This document shows, piece by piece, positions 20,758-30,676 of a stretch of DNA of 64,000 bases (within the stretch, counting starts at the first letter, position 1; each line of letters starts with the position of its first letter). The DNA lies in contig OZ038462.1 in the NCBI GenBank assembly GCA_964036295.1, positions 20,584,363 to 20,648,362 on the forward strand. Direction: 5' to 3'. The notes beneath the pieces are model-generated. The model saw only the letters and a list, made by a program, of their open reading frames with translations, had not been told where the DNA came from and did not search any database. Both the position numbers and the translations under genes were made by a program. Origin of the DNA: Plumapathes pennacea (lineage: Eukaryota; Cnidaria; Anthozoa; Antipatharia; Myriopathidae).

Positions 20758-22279
20758 TCATCCGCGTAAAAGCGTCCGTCTATAGGCGAACCGTCCAGCT
20801 TCGCGCTTTTCTGTGCTCATTGAGTCGGGATCATAGGTCTCACGAGGAGGCATTGGACCACGGTAATCGGCTTCTATGTTTGCCTTGGTGTGAAATAAAT
20901 GACAGAAGTAGCCTTTGGCGCACAGGTCGTCTTCTCCTTCTAATCGTATGTCAAACATCTTTGGAAACTCGGCCAACGGCATTTGCAGAAAATTCAAACT
21001 ATCTACAAACCGAATGTTCTCCTCCGGAAGAGTAAGTGCCATTATCTTACCACCTGCCATGATAACGTCTGGTCTGAAGTGGTGTTGTAATAGTGTTGAC
21101 AATATGAACTGTCCGTCAAAACCTGAGATATGAAAGAAAGAAAGAAAAAAAAAAGCACTTACAAAGATGTCAACGCAGTAACGGGAGGGTGCGGTGAAGG
21201 GGGTGTATAAAAAATGAAGTTAGTGGTTTATGTTCTGTGCAAATCTTACACCATCTGTAAAAGCACATATGTGGTTCTCTTACATCATGCGTGTACTCCG
21301 CTTGGCAAACCGTACACAGGCGGGTACACTTTCCTGTCTCTAAAGACAGATGACGGTCATAACACGCCTGGCCGTAAAAGCTTCTACGGCAGTCACGACA
21401 GGTCATCACGTCGGGTACATACATCACTAAAGCATTGTGTGCAATACTTCCCACAACGATGAGCATGTTTGTGATCGAGAGGCTTATTACAGGGCTCACA
21501 GAAGAATCGTCGACCGAAATAGACACTCAAACGACGAATGTAGACATAGTGTCCCGACACCAGAACCAGAGGTAAAACCTTATGACCTGGCTCAAAGTCG
21601 GCCTTGTAGAAACAACACTTTCTATCATAGGTAAACACCCTGATACAGTAGCCTAGTGGGCCAACATGCTTCTGGAACTGTCTCAGTTCTTTAACTCCAC
21701 ATGGATTGTTTGGATTTACTTGACTTTTTCTGCATAGCTCTCTTGCAGCTCTCGTCCACTTCTTCATACTTCGTGTGAGCTTACGCGACTCTTCATAGCC
21801 TTGTTGGTGGTAGGTCATTCCGAATACCAGAATTAGTTTTCGACGGCCACTCCCACTCGGTCGTCGCATGGCAACGACATTAACATCCAGATCTTCACTT
21901 AGACTGATATCTTTATCACCTTGTCACAAGTTGCATGAATAACTTCATCAGTCAGCTCCTGAACCGGTCTCCAATGAATACGGATTGGATGGTTTAAACT
22001 TTCCGCCTGAAATACAATAGCCATGTAGTGTTCATCTGTCAAGTTCATGTCTTCGATAACATGATTAACCATACCTCGTATTTCCTGGTTTAAACTGTAC
22101 ATGATATCCCCCATCGAACCTCCATGTTTAGCCGAAAAGGCCTCAACCCGTCGCTGTGATGGTCGAAAGCGATAGTCATTCATCACCGTGCCAAATTTTG
22201 CGACGTTTCGCCGACTAACATGTACTACGTCCCAAAGACCTTCTCGAAATTTCTCCCATGTGATCCTGGTTTTCATCAA
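20758..22279 (-). pseudogene. Polinton protein-primed DNA polymerase B, N-terminal part only, degraded
   Basis: From 22279 downward, fragments in several frames match family-B, protein-primed Polinton polymerases. First comes an N-terminal segment ending PIRIHWRPVQELTDEVI. A shift near 21890 leads into GSGRRKLILVF and a cysteine/histidine-rich region (MTCRDCRRSFYGQACYDRH; MCFYRWCKICTEH). Then come exonuclease-domain pieces HISGFDGQFIL and MALTLPEENIRFVDSLNFL, and GYFCHLFHTK. The sequence stops at about 20758. The palm motifs (SLYP-like and YxDTD) and the thumb are absent. It is non-functional. Confidence 0.8.
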
Positions 22280-22324
22280 TGAACATTCCGTCGTCTGAAT
22301 CTGAATCTTCAGATTTTACGTCCA

Positions 22325-22510
22325 TCAGCATCTCAGGACCACCACCCATTTGCTGATCACTATTCCAATTCTCCCATCCACTACCGCTTTCTTTACTTTA
22401 CCCCACATGTCGTCATCTTCAATTAATATTTCGTCCCAACCCATATCCTCACTTTCATCCGAGAACATTTCCTGATCCATATTGCTGTCTGTCTGCTGAA
22501 AAAAACACAA
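22325..22510 (-). CDS. short acidic frame upstream of PolB
   Basis: A 61-codon frame contains SNMDQEMFSDESEDMGWDE and an EDDDMWGKVKKAVVDG segment. It lies 45 bp upstream of the first PolB block in the same direction and may be the missing acidic N-terminus of that protein or a small separate gene. Not recognised. Confidence 0.35.
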   Translation of the reverse strand: MCFFQQTDSNMDQEMFSDESEDMGWDEILIEDDDMWGKVKKAVVDGRIGIVISKWVVVLRC

Positions 22511-22764
22511 ATGACTTAGGCTCTATCTTCATGTTTACTTTAATACAACCTCTCAACAATACATATGTCAAAAAACATGATAGACAGAAAAGACACCAAT
22601 CACATAACAACACGTCATGATAAGGTGTGTTCACTTTTTTCTTTCCAAAGAGAGGTCTATGATGTAATATTTCATTAATATTTTTGCGGTAAAATAATTT
22701 TGTAATGTGACACTCTGTAAGGAAGACGGGAAAACATTTTTTAATAAAATAGAAGAAGGAAATC

Positions 22765-23316
22765 ATGAAAGTAAAAATTCATGATGAACTCAAAGCAAAG
22801 CTCAAACAATTTTTACATTCCCGACAACTTCACTCGCTTTTGGAATCAAGTCTCACAGTTGGGCTGTGCTACATTTTCAAATACATCCGTGGGAAACTCT
22901 ACCGACACAGCATTTGGAAACTAATCGTATTCGCCAAAAAACTTGTCCGATTCCTTGGCATTTCTTTACCACCTTCAGTGATAATGATGGATGGTGACAC
23001 AGATATCAGAGAACGTTATGTTGATCAGCAGGAAAACCGCATTGCAACAACTATTCTCGAGCGCTTGGAACGTCTCTCAGCTGACTCGACAATAGATTGC
23101 GAAGATGGTGGACAAGCGGACATTGGCTATATTTTTTATGATCATGAACCGTTTGAATGCACTGTAGGTCATTACAGTGCGGCGCGAGTCGATGTTGGAC
23201 ATACACAGGGAAAATACTTTCAACAGGGGAACAAGGCTCATATCACAGAAGATGGAATCATTGCTTCACTAAACATTGACTGGGCAGATTACTTATTATT
23301 CTTGTTTCCTCAATAA
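22765..23316 (+). CDS. intact 183-aa unknown protein at the Polinton edge
   Basis: The frame starts MKVKIHDELKAKLKQFLH. It has two hydrophobic, basic helices (LTVGLCYIFKYIRGKLY; IWKLIVFAKKLVRFLG; about residues 30-70), then a hydrophilic part ending ADYLLFLFPQ. It is transcribed opposite to the PolB/capsid block, as is the 14.3-15.1-kb gene at the other end. The stop codon overlaps an AATAAA (23313-23318), a compact arrangement common in virus-like elements. No known family is recognised; a membrane-active or membrane-anchored protein is possible from the helices. Confidence 0.6.
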   Translation: MKVKIHDELKAKLKQFLHSRQLHSLLESSLTVGLCYIFKYIRGKLYRHSIWKLIVFAKKLVRFLGISLPPSVIMMDGDTDIRERYVDQQENRIATTILERLERLSADSTIDCEDGGQADIGYIFYDHEPFECTVGHYSAARVDVGHTQGKYFQQGNKAHITEDGIIASLNIDWADYLLFLFPQ

Positions 23317-23490
23317 AATAGTTTACAATGGGCAACTCGTGTGTTTTGTTCTTTTAATTGCATTTTCTTTTCACTGACCGAGCAGCGGCGTAAACGCTTC
23401 ACTGAACATTGATCGAACAGATCAGTCACTATTCATCTTCTTTTCGTCAGTACAAAAATATGGTTTACAACAGGCGACTCGTGTGTTTTG
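23312..23490 (+). repeat. short direct repeat downstream of the 183-aa gene
   Basis: The text 'ggcaactcgtgtgttttgtt' near 23330 recurs as 'aggcgactcgtgtgttttgt' near 23470, each after 'tttacaa'. Repeat spacing is about 142 bp. It is non-coding. Confidence 0.5.
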
Positions 23491-23499
23491 TTTTGTTTT

Positions 23500-24327
23500 T
23501 GGACTACTAATGTTTTTTCATAAATAGAATATATTTATTAATTCATTTTTTTATTTATCAAATAGGGGTGTCGTATATTTTGCCTGATTGTTTTTTAACA
23601 AAAAACAGCAACTTGTCAAGGTTAGTATTGAATCGTGAATAACAATTGAGTCAAGAATAGGTTTTTTAGAGGGGAGGTGTTGGGTGTATGGGTGAGGGTA
23701 GGGAAACAAAAAACATAGACTAAAAGATTTACTCGTCATTTTTTCATTTTATTTTAAAAAGTAAAAAGATCATGATAATCCATAATCATGATGATTGTCA
23801 CTTCCACATGTACACAGCGCCGACCCGTGATAGCACGGTGACCATGAATTATCTAAATTGGAAAAATCATCTTCATAATCACCTTCCTCCTCCGCGCTGT
23901 CTTGATAGTAATCAACATATGTCTATAATGTAGAAATTAAAATAACGACAGCACAAAAATTTAACAAAAGAAGAAAACAAACACATCATCATCATCGCCT
24001 CTATAGAGCTTGAAAACTGTATCCTATTGATAAAAAGGACATAATGATTCTCTTGATCAAGGAATAAAACAATCACATACACTGTCACCCGCCAAAGTGT
24101 CTTCTAACAATAATCGGACGTATGACACACATCTTTTGCCTGTACTTTCTTCTTTGGAATTCGTCCGCCTCTCCCACCCATGTCCTCTTTACACACTTTT
24201 TTTCACCCCCACACATAGAAGAAAAAAAAAACGAGAAAATAAAAAATCTATTATTCTTCAGTATCATAATAGTAACCACAGTCAATAACTTTATGTTGAC
24301 ATTGCCAGCTATAACACTTTGGATTAA
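23500..24327 (-). other. AT-rich stretch with two possible minus-strand exons
   Basis: A frame at 23772-23924 (minus) follows a TATAG acceptor-like end and encodes TYVDYYQDSAEEEGDYEDDF, finishing ...HHDYGLS and stop. Another at about 24087-24190 encodes RTWVGEADEFQRRKYRQKM and meets a GTGACA. Their phases do not join cleanly, so no gene model is proposed. The acidic character resembles the small gene at 25082-25712. Confidence 0.25.
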
Positions 24328-24965
24328 AGGCCTGTTCAAACGGTACGCAACATCATCCAACATTGTTGCACGCAACATGTTGGACGATGTTGCATGAGGT
24401 GTTCAAACGGATCCAACATGTTGCACGCAACATTAAATTCCAGAAGGATTCTGGGATTAAAAAACCCACAATGCATCGCAAACTGGCCGCCATATTGTTT
24501 ATACGTTGGTATGGAAGCGTCCTTGAGAGCAAAGAAGCGAAAATGCTTAGCTGCATCAATAATTCTGGAGTTATTTGAAGGCGAAGAACGGAAAGGTAAA
24601 GGTGTTTGCTGTTGCCTTTCTCTTGCCATTTTGAGGAGTTTTTGCGGATGTTTCGTCAAAATGTTCGGATGAAACTTCCTCGTGTTCACTGTCCGACATC
24701 TTGACAGACTGTTAAGCACAACTATCTCCATGGATACTATGCGATCCAACAATGAGTGCGCGTGCGCGAGTGCAACATTGTTGGACAAAGCCGTTCAAAC
24801 GGATGCAACATGTTGTGACACGGTTCGTTGATCACGAGAACAAAAGAAATGTTGGGCGATGTTGCATTGGAAGTTTGAACCAAATCAAACTTCATGCAAC
24901 ATCATCCAACATCGTGCAACAGGATGTTCAAACGGTGCAACATGTTGCACCGTTTGAACAGGCCT
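24328..24965 (-). mobile_element. second PIF/Harbinger-type element copy, TSD TAA
   Basis: It has the same family and termini (aggcctgttcaaacggt) as 6652-7349, in inverted orientation. TAA lies on both sides (24325-24327 and 24966-24968). The internal ATG block reading MSDSEHEEVSSEQF-like sequence is retained on the minus strand, with scattered substitutions. Length is 638 bp. Confidence 0.85.
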
Positions 24966-25081
24966 TAAAACACCACTCGCTGTCGCTTCCATTGTGCTCA
25001 TCGTCTTCATTCCTTCTCTCAACCTCTTCTCTCTTGATTTTTTCACACACAAATTAAAACCCTATATCAGATTTTTTTTTC

Positions 25082-25712
25082 TTAACGTATAGAGTAAAAT
25101 ATTTCGTTTGGAAAAAAACTCAGTATCACCGTGACGTTGACTGTCTTTTCCTCTTCTCCTTCTCCTTTGTTTTCCTCTTCTCCTTCTTCTTCTTCTGCCT
25201 CATCGTCGAGGTAAACCGTACTCCCTACAACATTATCAGAGACCTCACTCTGCAAGACAATATTAAATATGAAGACTTAGCGTTGAAGAACCTCATAAAC
25301 TCGGAAGAAGGACAAATAAAAAAAGAACCGAATGATGTAATCAAGAGACCTCATGTTTCGCACATGTTTTCATAAAACACTAGTCATGTACAAGAAATTG
25401 GCGCGAAAAGTCATGTAACAATAAAATCCCCTGTTTCAGTTTTAGCTTTTTTTCTTTGATAAAAACAGATACAATCTGATTTATAAAACACACAAAGTCT
25501 GACACTTCATTTACCTCTTCTTCGTCGTCATCAGAAATGACGACAACCAACGGCTCTGGCGACTTTAGCTCGTCACTATTTTTCATCAAATCCTGTAAGA
25601 AAAGGAAACCAATTTTTTTGATCAGAAGAAAAAACGAAATAATTATGAAATAAGTAAAAAAGCAAAACGAGCAAAACGAGCAAAAAATACTTACAACATA
25701 TGCTTGTGCCAT
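25082..25712 (-). CDS. small spliced acidic protein with a SUMO-interaction-like motif
   Basis: Three exons (25695-25712, 25515-25592, 25082-25249) join in phase with GT-AG borders to give 87 aa. Exon 1 encodes MAQAYV. Exon 2 encodes DLMKNSDELKSPEP followed by LVVVISDDDEEE. Exon 3 encodes SEVSDNVVGSTVYLDD, a Glu-rich tract, and ends in TAA. The run VVVIS followed directly by acidic residues is the canonical type of SUMO-interacting motif, as known in PML and PIAS proteins; here it is a motif-level inference. No homologue is recognised. Whether it is host-derived or part of a mobile element is open; it sits between the Polinton/Harbinger region and a tandem repeat. Confidence 0.55.
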
Positions 25713-25779
25713 TTTTCTTTTCTTTTCTCTCGTCTACTTGACTCAGCAACAGCATGATATTTCAATTTTTTGTCGACTC

Positions 25780-26880
25780 TCAAGGGAAGTTAAGTAATAC
25801 TTTTTCATCTTGTGCAATGATTTCACAACATATCATCAACAATGGCTTACCACGTGGACATGTGAGAAGATACTTGAAACACAGAGACTTTCGCATTTCG
25901 TGTCAACGATTCATATCTCTATAATACGTTAATGTTGTGTGAATGTATCTGTGATGTCTAAGCACGTATTTTACAAGAAAACACGGTCTTTTCTGCACTC
26001 ATTAAAAAATGATCAATCATAATCCCTGTTTTGTTCTCGGACTTGTAAGTCTCTGGGGTCATCAACGTACGACCTGATTTTAATAATTTCACAACAATCA
26101 TCGAGCATGACTTACCACATGGACATGATTATACAGTTGCTAACGCAGACACTCCCACATTCCATGTCAACGATTCGTATCTTGTAATACACCAATGTTG
26201 TGTGAATGTGTCTGAAATGTGTAAACATGTGTAAAAATCGATTTTTAGAGATAAACATATCCTTTCCTGCACTCATTAAAAAAAGATCAATTATAATCCC
26301 TGTTTTGTTCTCGGACTTTTAAGTCTCTGGGGTCATCAACGTACGACCTGATTTTAATAATTTCACAACAATCATCGAGCATGACTTACCACATGGACAT
26401 ATGATTATACAGTTGCTAACGCAGACACTCCCACATTCCATGTCAACGATTCGTGTCTTGTAATACACCAATGTTGTGTCAATGTGTCTGACATGTGTAA
26501 ACATCGATTTTTAGAGATAAACATCCTTTCCTGCACTCATTAGAAAAAGATCAATTATAATCCATGTTTTGTCCTCGGACTTTTAAGTCTCTGGGGTCAG
26601 CAAAGTACGACCTGATTTTAATAATTTCACAACAATCATCGAGCATGACTTACCACATGGACATATGATTATACAGTTGCTAACGCAGACACTCCCACAT
26701 TCCATGTCAACGATTCGTATCTTGTAATATACCAATGTTGTGTGAATGTGTCTGACATGTGTAAACATGTGTAAACATCGATTTTTAGAGATAAACATAT
26801 CCTTTCCTGCACTCATTAAAAAAAGATCAATCATAATCCATGTTTTGTCCTCGGACTTTTAAGTCTCTGGGGTGAGCAAC
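25780..26880 (-). repeat. ~270-bp tandem repeat, 4 units, each with an exon-like core
   Basis: Unit boundaries marked by 'tcggactt' fall at 26037, 26311, 26575 and 26851 (spacing 274, 264, 276), with a divergent first unit from about 25780. On the minus strand each unit has an AG acceptor context, then a 96-98-nt core (25851-25948, 26116-26211, 26390-26487, 26654-26751), then a GTAAG donor. The core of the last two reads HTTLVYYK, RIVDMECGSVCVSNCII and CPCG. These could be duplicated alternative exons or simply a satellite. Confidence 0.8.
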
Positions 26881-26998
26881 ATACGATGTAATAACACTTT
26901 CTTTTGTTTTTTTTTTCAAAACCTTTTCACATGAAGTAATCAGCTTCAAAATTAAGATTATTTGTCCTCCATGATCATATCATTTGCAGTTAAAAAAC

Positions 26999-27386
26999 AT
27001 GAAAATTAACTGTGCCAATCTAACCTCGCAAGTAATGCATGCAAGGAGAGTTTTAACAAATATTAACCCAAAAGTGCGCGAGAAAGGACACTGGGAACTA
27101 CAATGCTTGCTAGATGACCTATTGTCAAGTGTGAAGCAGACCAAGTAAGTTCGTTTTTTTTTCTTCGGTTTCTTCAGAAAATGTACACTTTACACAAAAA
27201 TATTTATCATGTGTTATTTCCTCTTATTTTCACAGTTCATCACTCTCACCCTTAGTACTCGGACTCTCCGAGAGACAGTTGTCCTACGGACAGAAGGAGG
27301 TAGAAACCCCTGGAACCGTAACGAAGTCCAAAGAAGAACGATTGATAAATGAAATGGAGACAAAGAAGCAAGAAACGAACGTTTGA
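26999..27386 (+). CDS. two-exon 98-aa protein, unknown
   Basis: Exon 1 (26999-27144) starts MKINCANLTSQVMHARRV and contains KVREKGHWELQCLLDDLL. It ends at a GTAAGT donor. Exon 2 (27236-27386) follows TTTTCACAG, continues in phase as SSLSPLVLGLSERQLSYG and ends KKQETNV-TGA. The exon 1 frame is open upstream to a TTTGCAG at 26989, so the ATG could be internal to a longer transcript. AT-rich flanks with AATAAA-like text lie just downstream (about 27419). No domain is recognised. Confidence 0.5.
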
Positions 27387-27729
27387 TTGATGAACTTTTT
27401 AACGGCATTTGAAAACAAATAATAAAAAAAGAAAATGTGAATAAAGACGAAAATAAAAAAGGACGGAAGTCATTTATACATTTTGTGTCACTTCTTGTAT
27501 TTTCATCCCTCATTCGCCCCCCATCTCCATCTTTGTTTATATACAGTGGGAATAGTATCTTATCGTGATCAAGAACTGGGAAAACGCAGAGTTTACAACT
27601 GAAGTGCGAGAACGTAGAGGTATAAGACATGTAAACTTTGACAAAAGAAAAGAAAATATTCTTACCTCACATTTGCATCTCTTTTCAATCACTCATCACT
27701 AGCTAAATTATCACATCATTATGCTAGCA

Positions 27730-27860
27730 TGAGTCGGTTCGGGTCTTGGTTCAGGAAAATTTTAACCTTTTGGTCTGGAATAGGGTCGGAAATTTTGATA
27801 TTAGGTCTGAAATAGGGTTGAAAATTGCACATTTTGGCACTTTGTCGCCCACGAATATGT
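27730..27860. repeat. fragment of the 'gtctgaaatagggt' dispersed repeat
   Basis: 'ggtctggaatagggtcgg' and 'aggtctgaaatagggttg' match the fuller copy at 28868-29215. Nothing coding is evident between 27.4 and 28.4 kb. Confidence 0.55.
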
Positions 27861-28380
27861 TATAAATCGCTATACTCGCAAAATTTGAAGAAGCTGTCGT
27901 GTGACAAAAATTGACATGAGGAGCCGCACGCCTTGACAACGGCTTTCGGTAGGGACAATTTGTCCCGATCGCCCGTGGAGTGCGGTCGGGTTGGTATGAA
28001 TGACAGAGGTGTAAACTCCAAATTTGTCCCGAATTGGAAATTATAATTTTTTCCGGCAATCATGCTCTGGTGGCCTTTCTGACTCTATAACAGAAATCGC
28101 GCTTATGTGGCGAAAGTTATCAGTCGGCATCTCACGAAAGAGCTTGACGTCCAGCAAAAAATCTGATTAGTTTTCCGCCAGTCAAAAACATTGCCACTGA
28201 TTTGTCTTCACTTCCGTGCAATATTCCCTCACAAAGATTCGTGTCGAAACACGCACTTCCTGAAAACAATACAGCATGCAGAAACACCGACTGGTTGAAA
28301 CAGTTACACCACAAAGGGTTTTTATTGAATACAGCTCGAAAACCGATGTTGCCACAGGGGTACAGCCCTGTATCAGGATA

Positions 28381-28825
28381 CAGTGGAATCTCCCTGAGCG
28401 GCCACTTACCAAATGACCGATTGGTCCCTCAGTCAAATTACTATTAGTGAAACCTCTCGGAAGCGGCCGCGACCACCATTAGGTTTACCATTTGAGTTTT
28501 CTATTGTTGTTGTTGTTGTTGTTGTTGTTGTTTTGTTTTGTTTTTTTCATCTCGGGTAAGCGACCAATCTATGCTCTGAAAGAGCAAATATCTGAACAAG
28601 GACTACCTTGAGAAACCGAACCAAACAAAACACTAACACTTGTAACGGGAAACAACTGAAGGTTGTTTTTTTTTACTGACAAAAGTTGTTTTTTACTCAC
28701 TAAAACTGCATTATTTGGCACTAGTTGTGGCTCAAAGCTGGATCTCACTTAGGTGTCCCATGGTGAGAAATTCCCGTAAGCGACCAAGACGAACGAAGGG
28801 TGGTCGCTTACGGGAGGTTCCACTG
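28381..28825 (+). mobile_element. Tc1/mariner-type MITE, TA target site
   Basis: It begins 'cagtggaatctccctgagcg' after TA (28379-28380) and ends 'cttacgggaggttccactg' before TA (28826-28827). Subterminal 'ggtcgcttac' motifs are inverted. It contains a (TTG)n microsatellite at about 28505-28533 and no transposase. Confidence 0.75.
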
Positions 28826-28867
28826 TATGTATACTGTTCTTTTCAGGCAGAAAGCGCGTAATATTCC

Positions 28868-29215
28868 CACGGGGGGGGGGGGGAGGGGTACTCCCATATA
28901 TAAGCCATATAGGTATGTGCCGCCCCAAAGGGTATCGTTTTCAAGCATTTTTAGTCTGAAATAGGCTATCGATTTTGCCTTTTTGGTCTGAAATAGGGTA
29001 TCGATTTTGTCTTTTTGGTCTGAGATAGGTATGATTTTAACAGAAATATGTCGCCGTGGACACTTGCACGTCAAATGGAAGAAAACACAGGGCGGAAATC
29101 GTTGCAAAAGAACAAAAAATCTCTAAAAAGGTCTGAAATAGGATGTAAATTTTGGAGTCAGGTTTGAAATAGGATATAGAAAATCAGGTATTTTGAGTGT
29201 CCTCCCCCCCGGGGG
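28868..29215. repeat. dispersed repeat bounded by G and C runs
   Basis: It begins with a long G run and 'gggtactcccatatataagc', carries three 'gtctgaaataggstatcgat' units, and ends with C and G runs near 29205. Similar short pieces occur at 27.75-27.85 kb and 39.6 kb. It is probably a short non-autonomous family. Confidence 0.6.
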
Positions 29216-29323
29216 GGGTAATATTTTGGCCATAATAGCAGCTAAACGGAGTCCGAAACCCTCCCCCCTTTATATTATAAATTTCGAATCTGGTACACTA
29301 AAGGATTCTTGTTGCGAATTTAA

Positions 29324-30245
29324 GGTGATTCCCTGGTTTTGCATTGCGCATCTTTACTGCGCATAACACTTTCGAGACAGTGGACATTGAGGACCACTAA
29401 ATTTTCAAGAACGAAATTTCTTCATTTTGTATGCAAATAACTTTTATTTTTCATCATTTTTTACAACTCAGATTGGGTTTGCAGGAGGTTTTAGTTCACG
29501 CGTTATGGCTCGCGTCAGCAATGTCCGCCATTTTGAAAATCTGGTCGTATGATACAAAACAAGCAATAATTCATAAATTGTTCACACTGAATGCAGAGAG
29601 GAGACATGAAAATACACCTAAGGCTTTCTAGTACATAATCGAACTAGAAAACCTTTTTGAAAACGATAGAAACCCTGTATTTGTTGCCATCATATCAATG
29701 AGGGGCCTGGGCACTAGTACACCAGTAGAGACTACTCTGCAAGCGCTGCCGTTATAACGAGTGCGGTGGCCCCCCTTTTTTATTTCATATATTTTAAGAA
29801 AATAAGACTCTCCATTACATATCCGAATTTAAATAAATTTTCACTGCTCAATTTTGAAATATTCCCATTGAATCGCTATTACGATGTGTTGCAAGGTGTT
29901 TCACAGGAAAGCGTGAAAATGAACAAATTGTTTATTATTTCATTAGCTTGATATATTTTTTTACTTTTTATTTTTCATTTTTTTGCTACTTTAGGCGCTT
30001 CACAGTAATGATGTTGTGTTATCACAATAACAATACTACATTCTCCCTTCTGGCACTTTTTTCATATTTTTTCCATATTGTTGTCACATAGCAAAGTAGG
30101 TCTGAACCACAGCCATGGAGCTCGGAAACAAGTACCGTAAACCCCCCCCCCCCCCCCCCCTTTTTTTCCAAGTACTATAGCTAATTAAAAATTGTGCAAA
30201 GTTTCAAAAGAAAATCACTGCAACTTCATTTTCGATGGAATCACC
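29324..30245 (+). mobile_element. piggyBac-type non-autonomous element, TTAA target
   Basis: 'ggtgattcc' follows TTAA at 29320-29323 and 'ggaatcacc' precedes TTAA at 30246-30249, giving a 922-bp element with short inverted termini. TTAA duplication is the mark of piggyBac transposition. No transposase frame is present. Confidence 0.7.
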
Positions 30246-30676
30246 TTAAGGAAAATCTGTGAAGTAGAAATATTGCGCGATTCGAATGAACGGAAATACG
30301 TCACGATCGGCCTCCCATCGGCTTTCTAGTTATCCGCTTTTCGTGATTGGCCAGCTCAGGCGGCCTCCAGAAACTGTGATATCGCCACAGAAAGCAATAA
30401 GTTACACATATGAACAAAGCCAGTGCGATAAAGCTTTATAGTTTCTGTTAAAATCGCTTCGAGCGACATTTTCCCTTGTAATAGACCGAAGACGTAATAT
30501 GGTCATTCCCAGTCCCAAGGAGTTCAGACGCACGGCCTGTTACCATGGACACTCCAGCAAAATTTTGTAGTCACGTGATCATGACACTGAGAGAACCTTC
30601 CGGCAGAAGATGTTTGAAGACGATGTGTTTTGTCGTTCCTTTTTCGGCTACAGGTCTTGTTTAAGCTAAACCAGAA

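Noticed and set aside
13850..25100. Polinton terminal inverted repeats and 6-bp target duplication
   Set aside because: I compared the regions outside the outermost genes and could not recognise a matching inverted pair; boundaries are therefore not called.
25780..26880. CRISPR-like array
   Set aside because: The ~270-bp units are similar throughout, without unique spacers, and the genome is eukaryotic.
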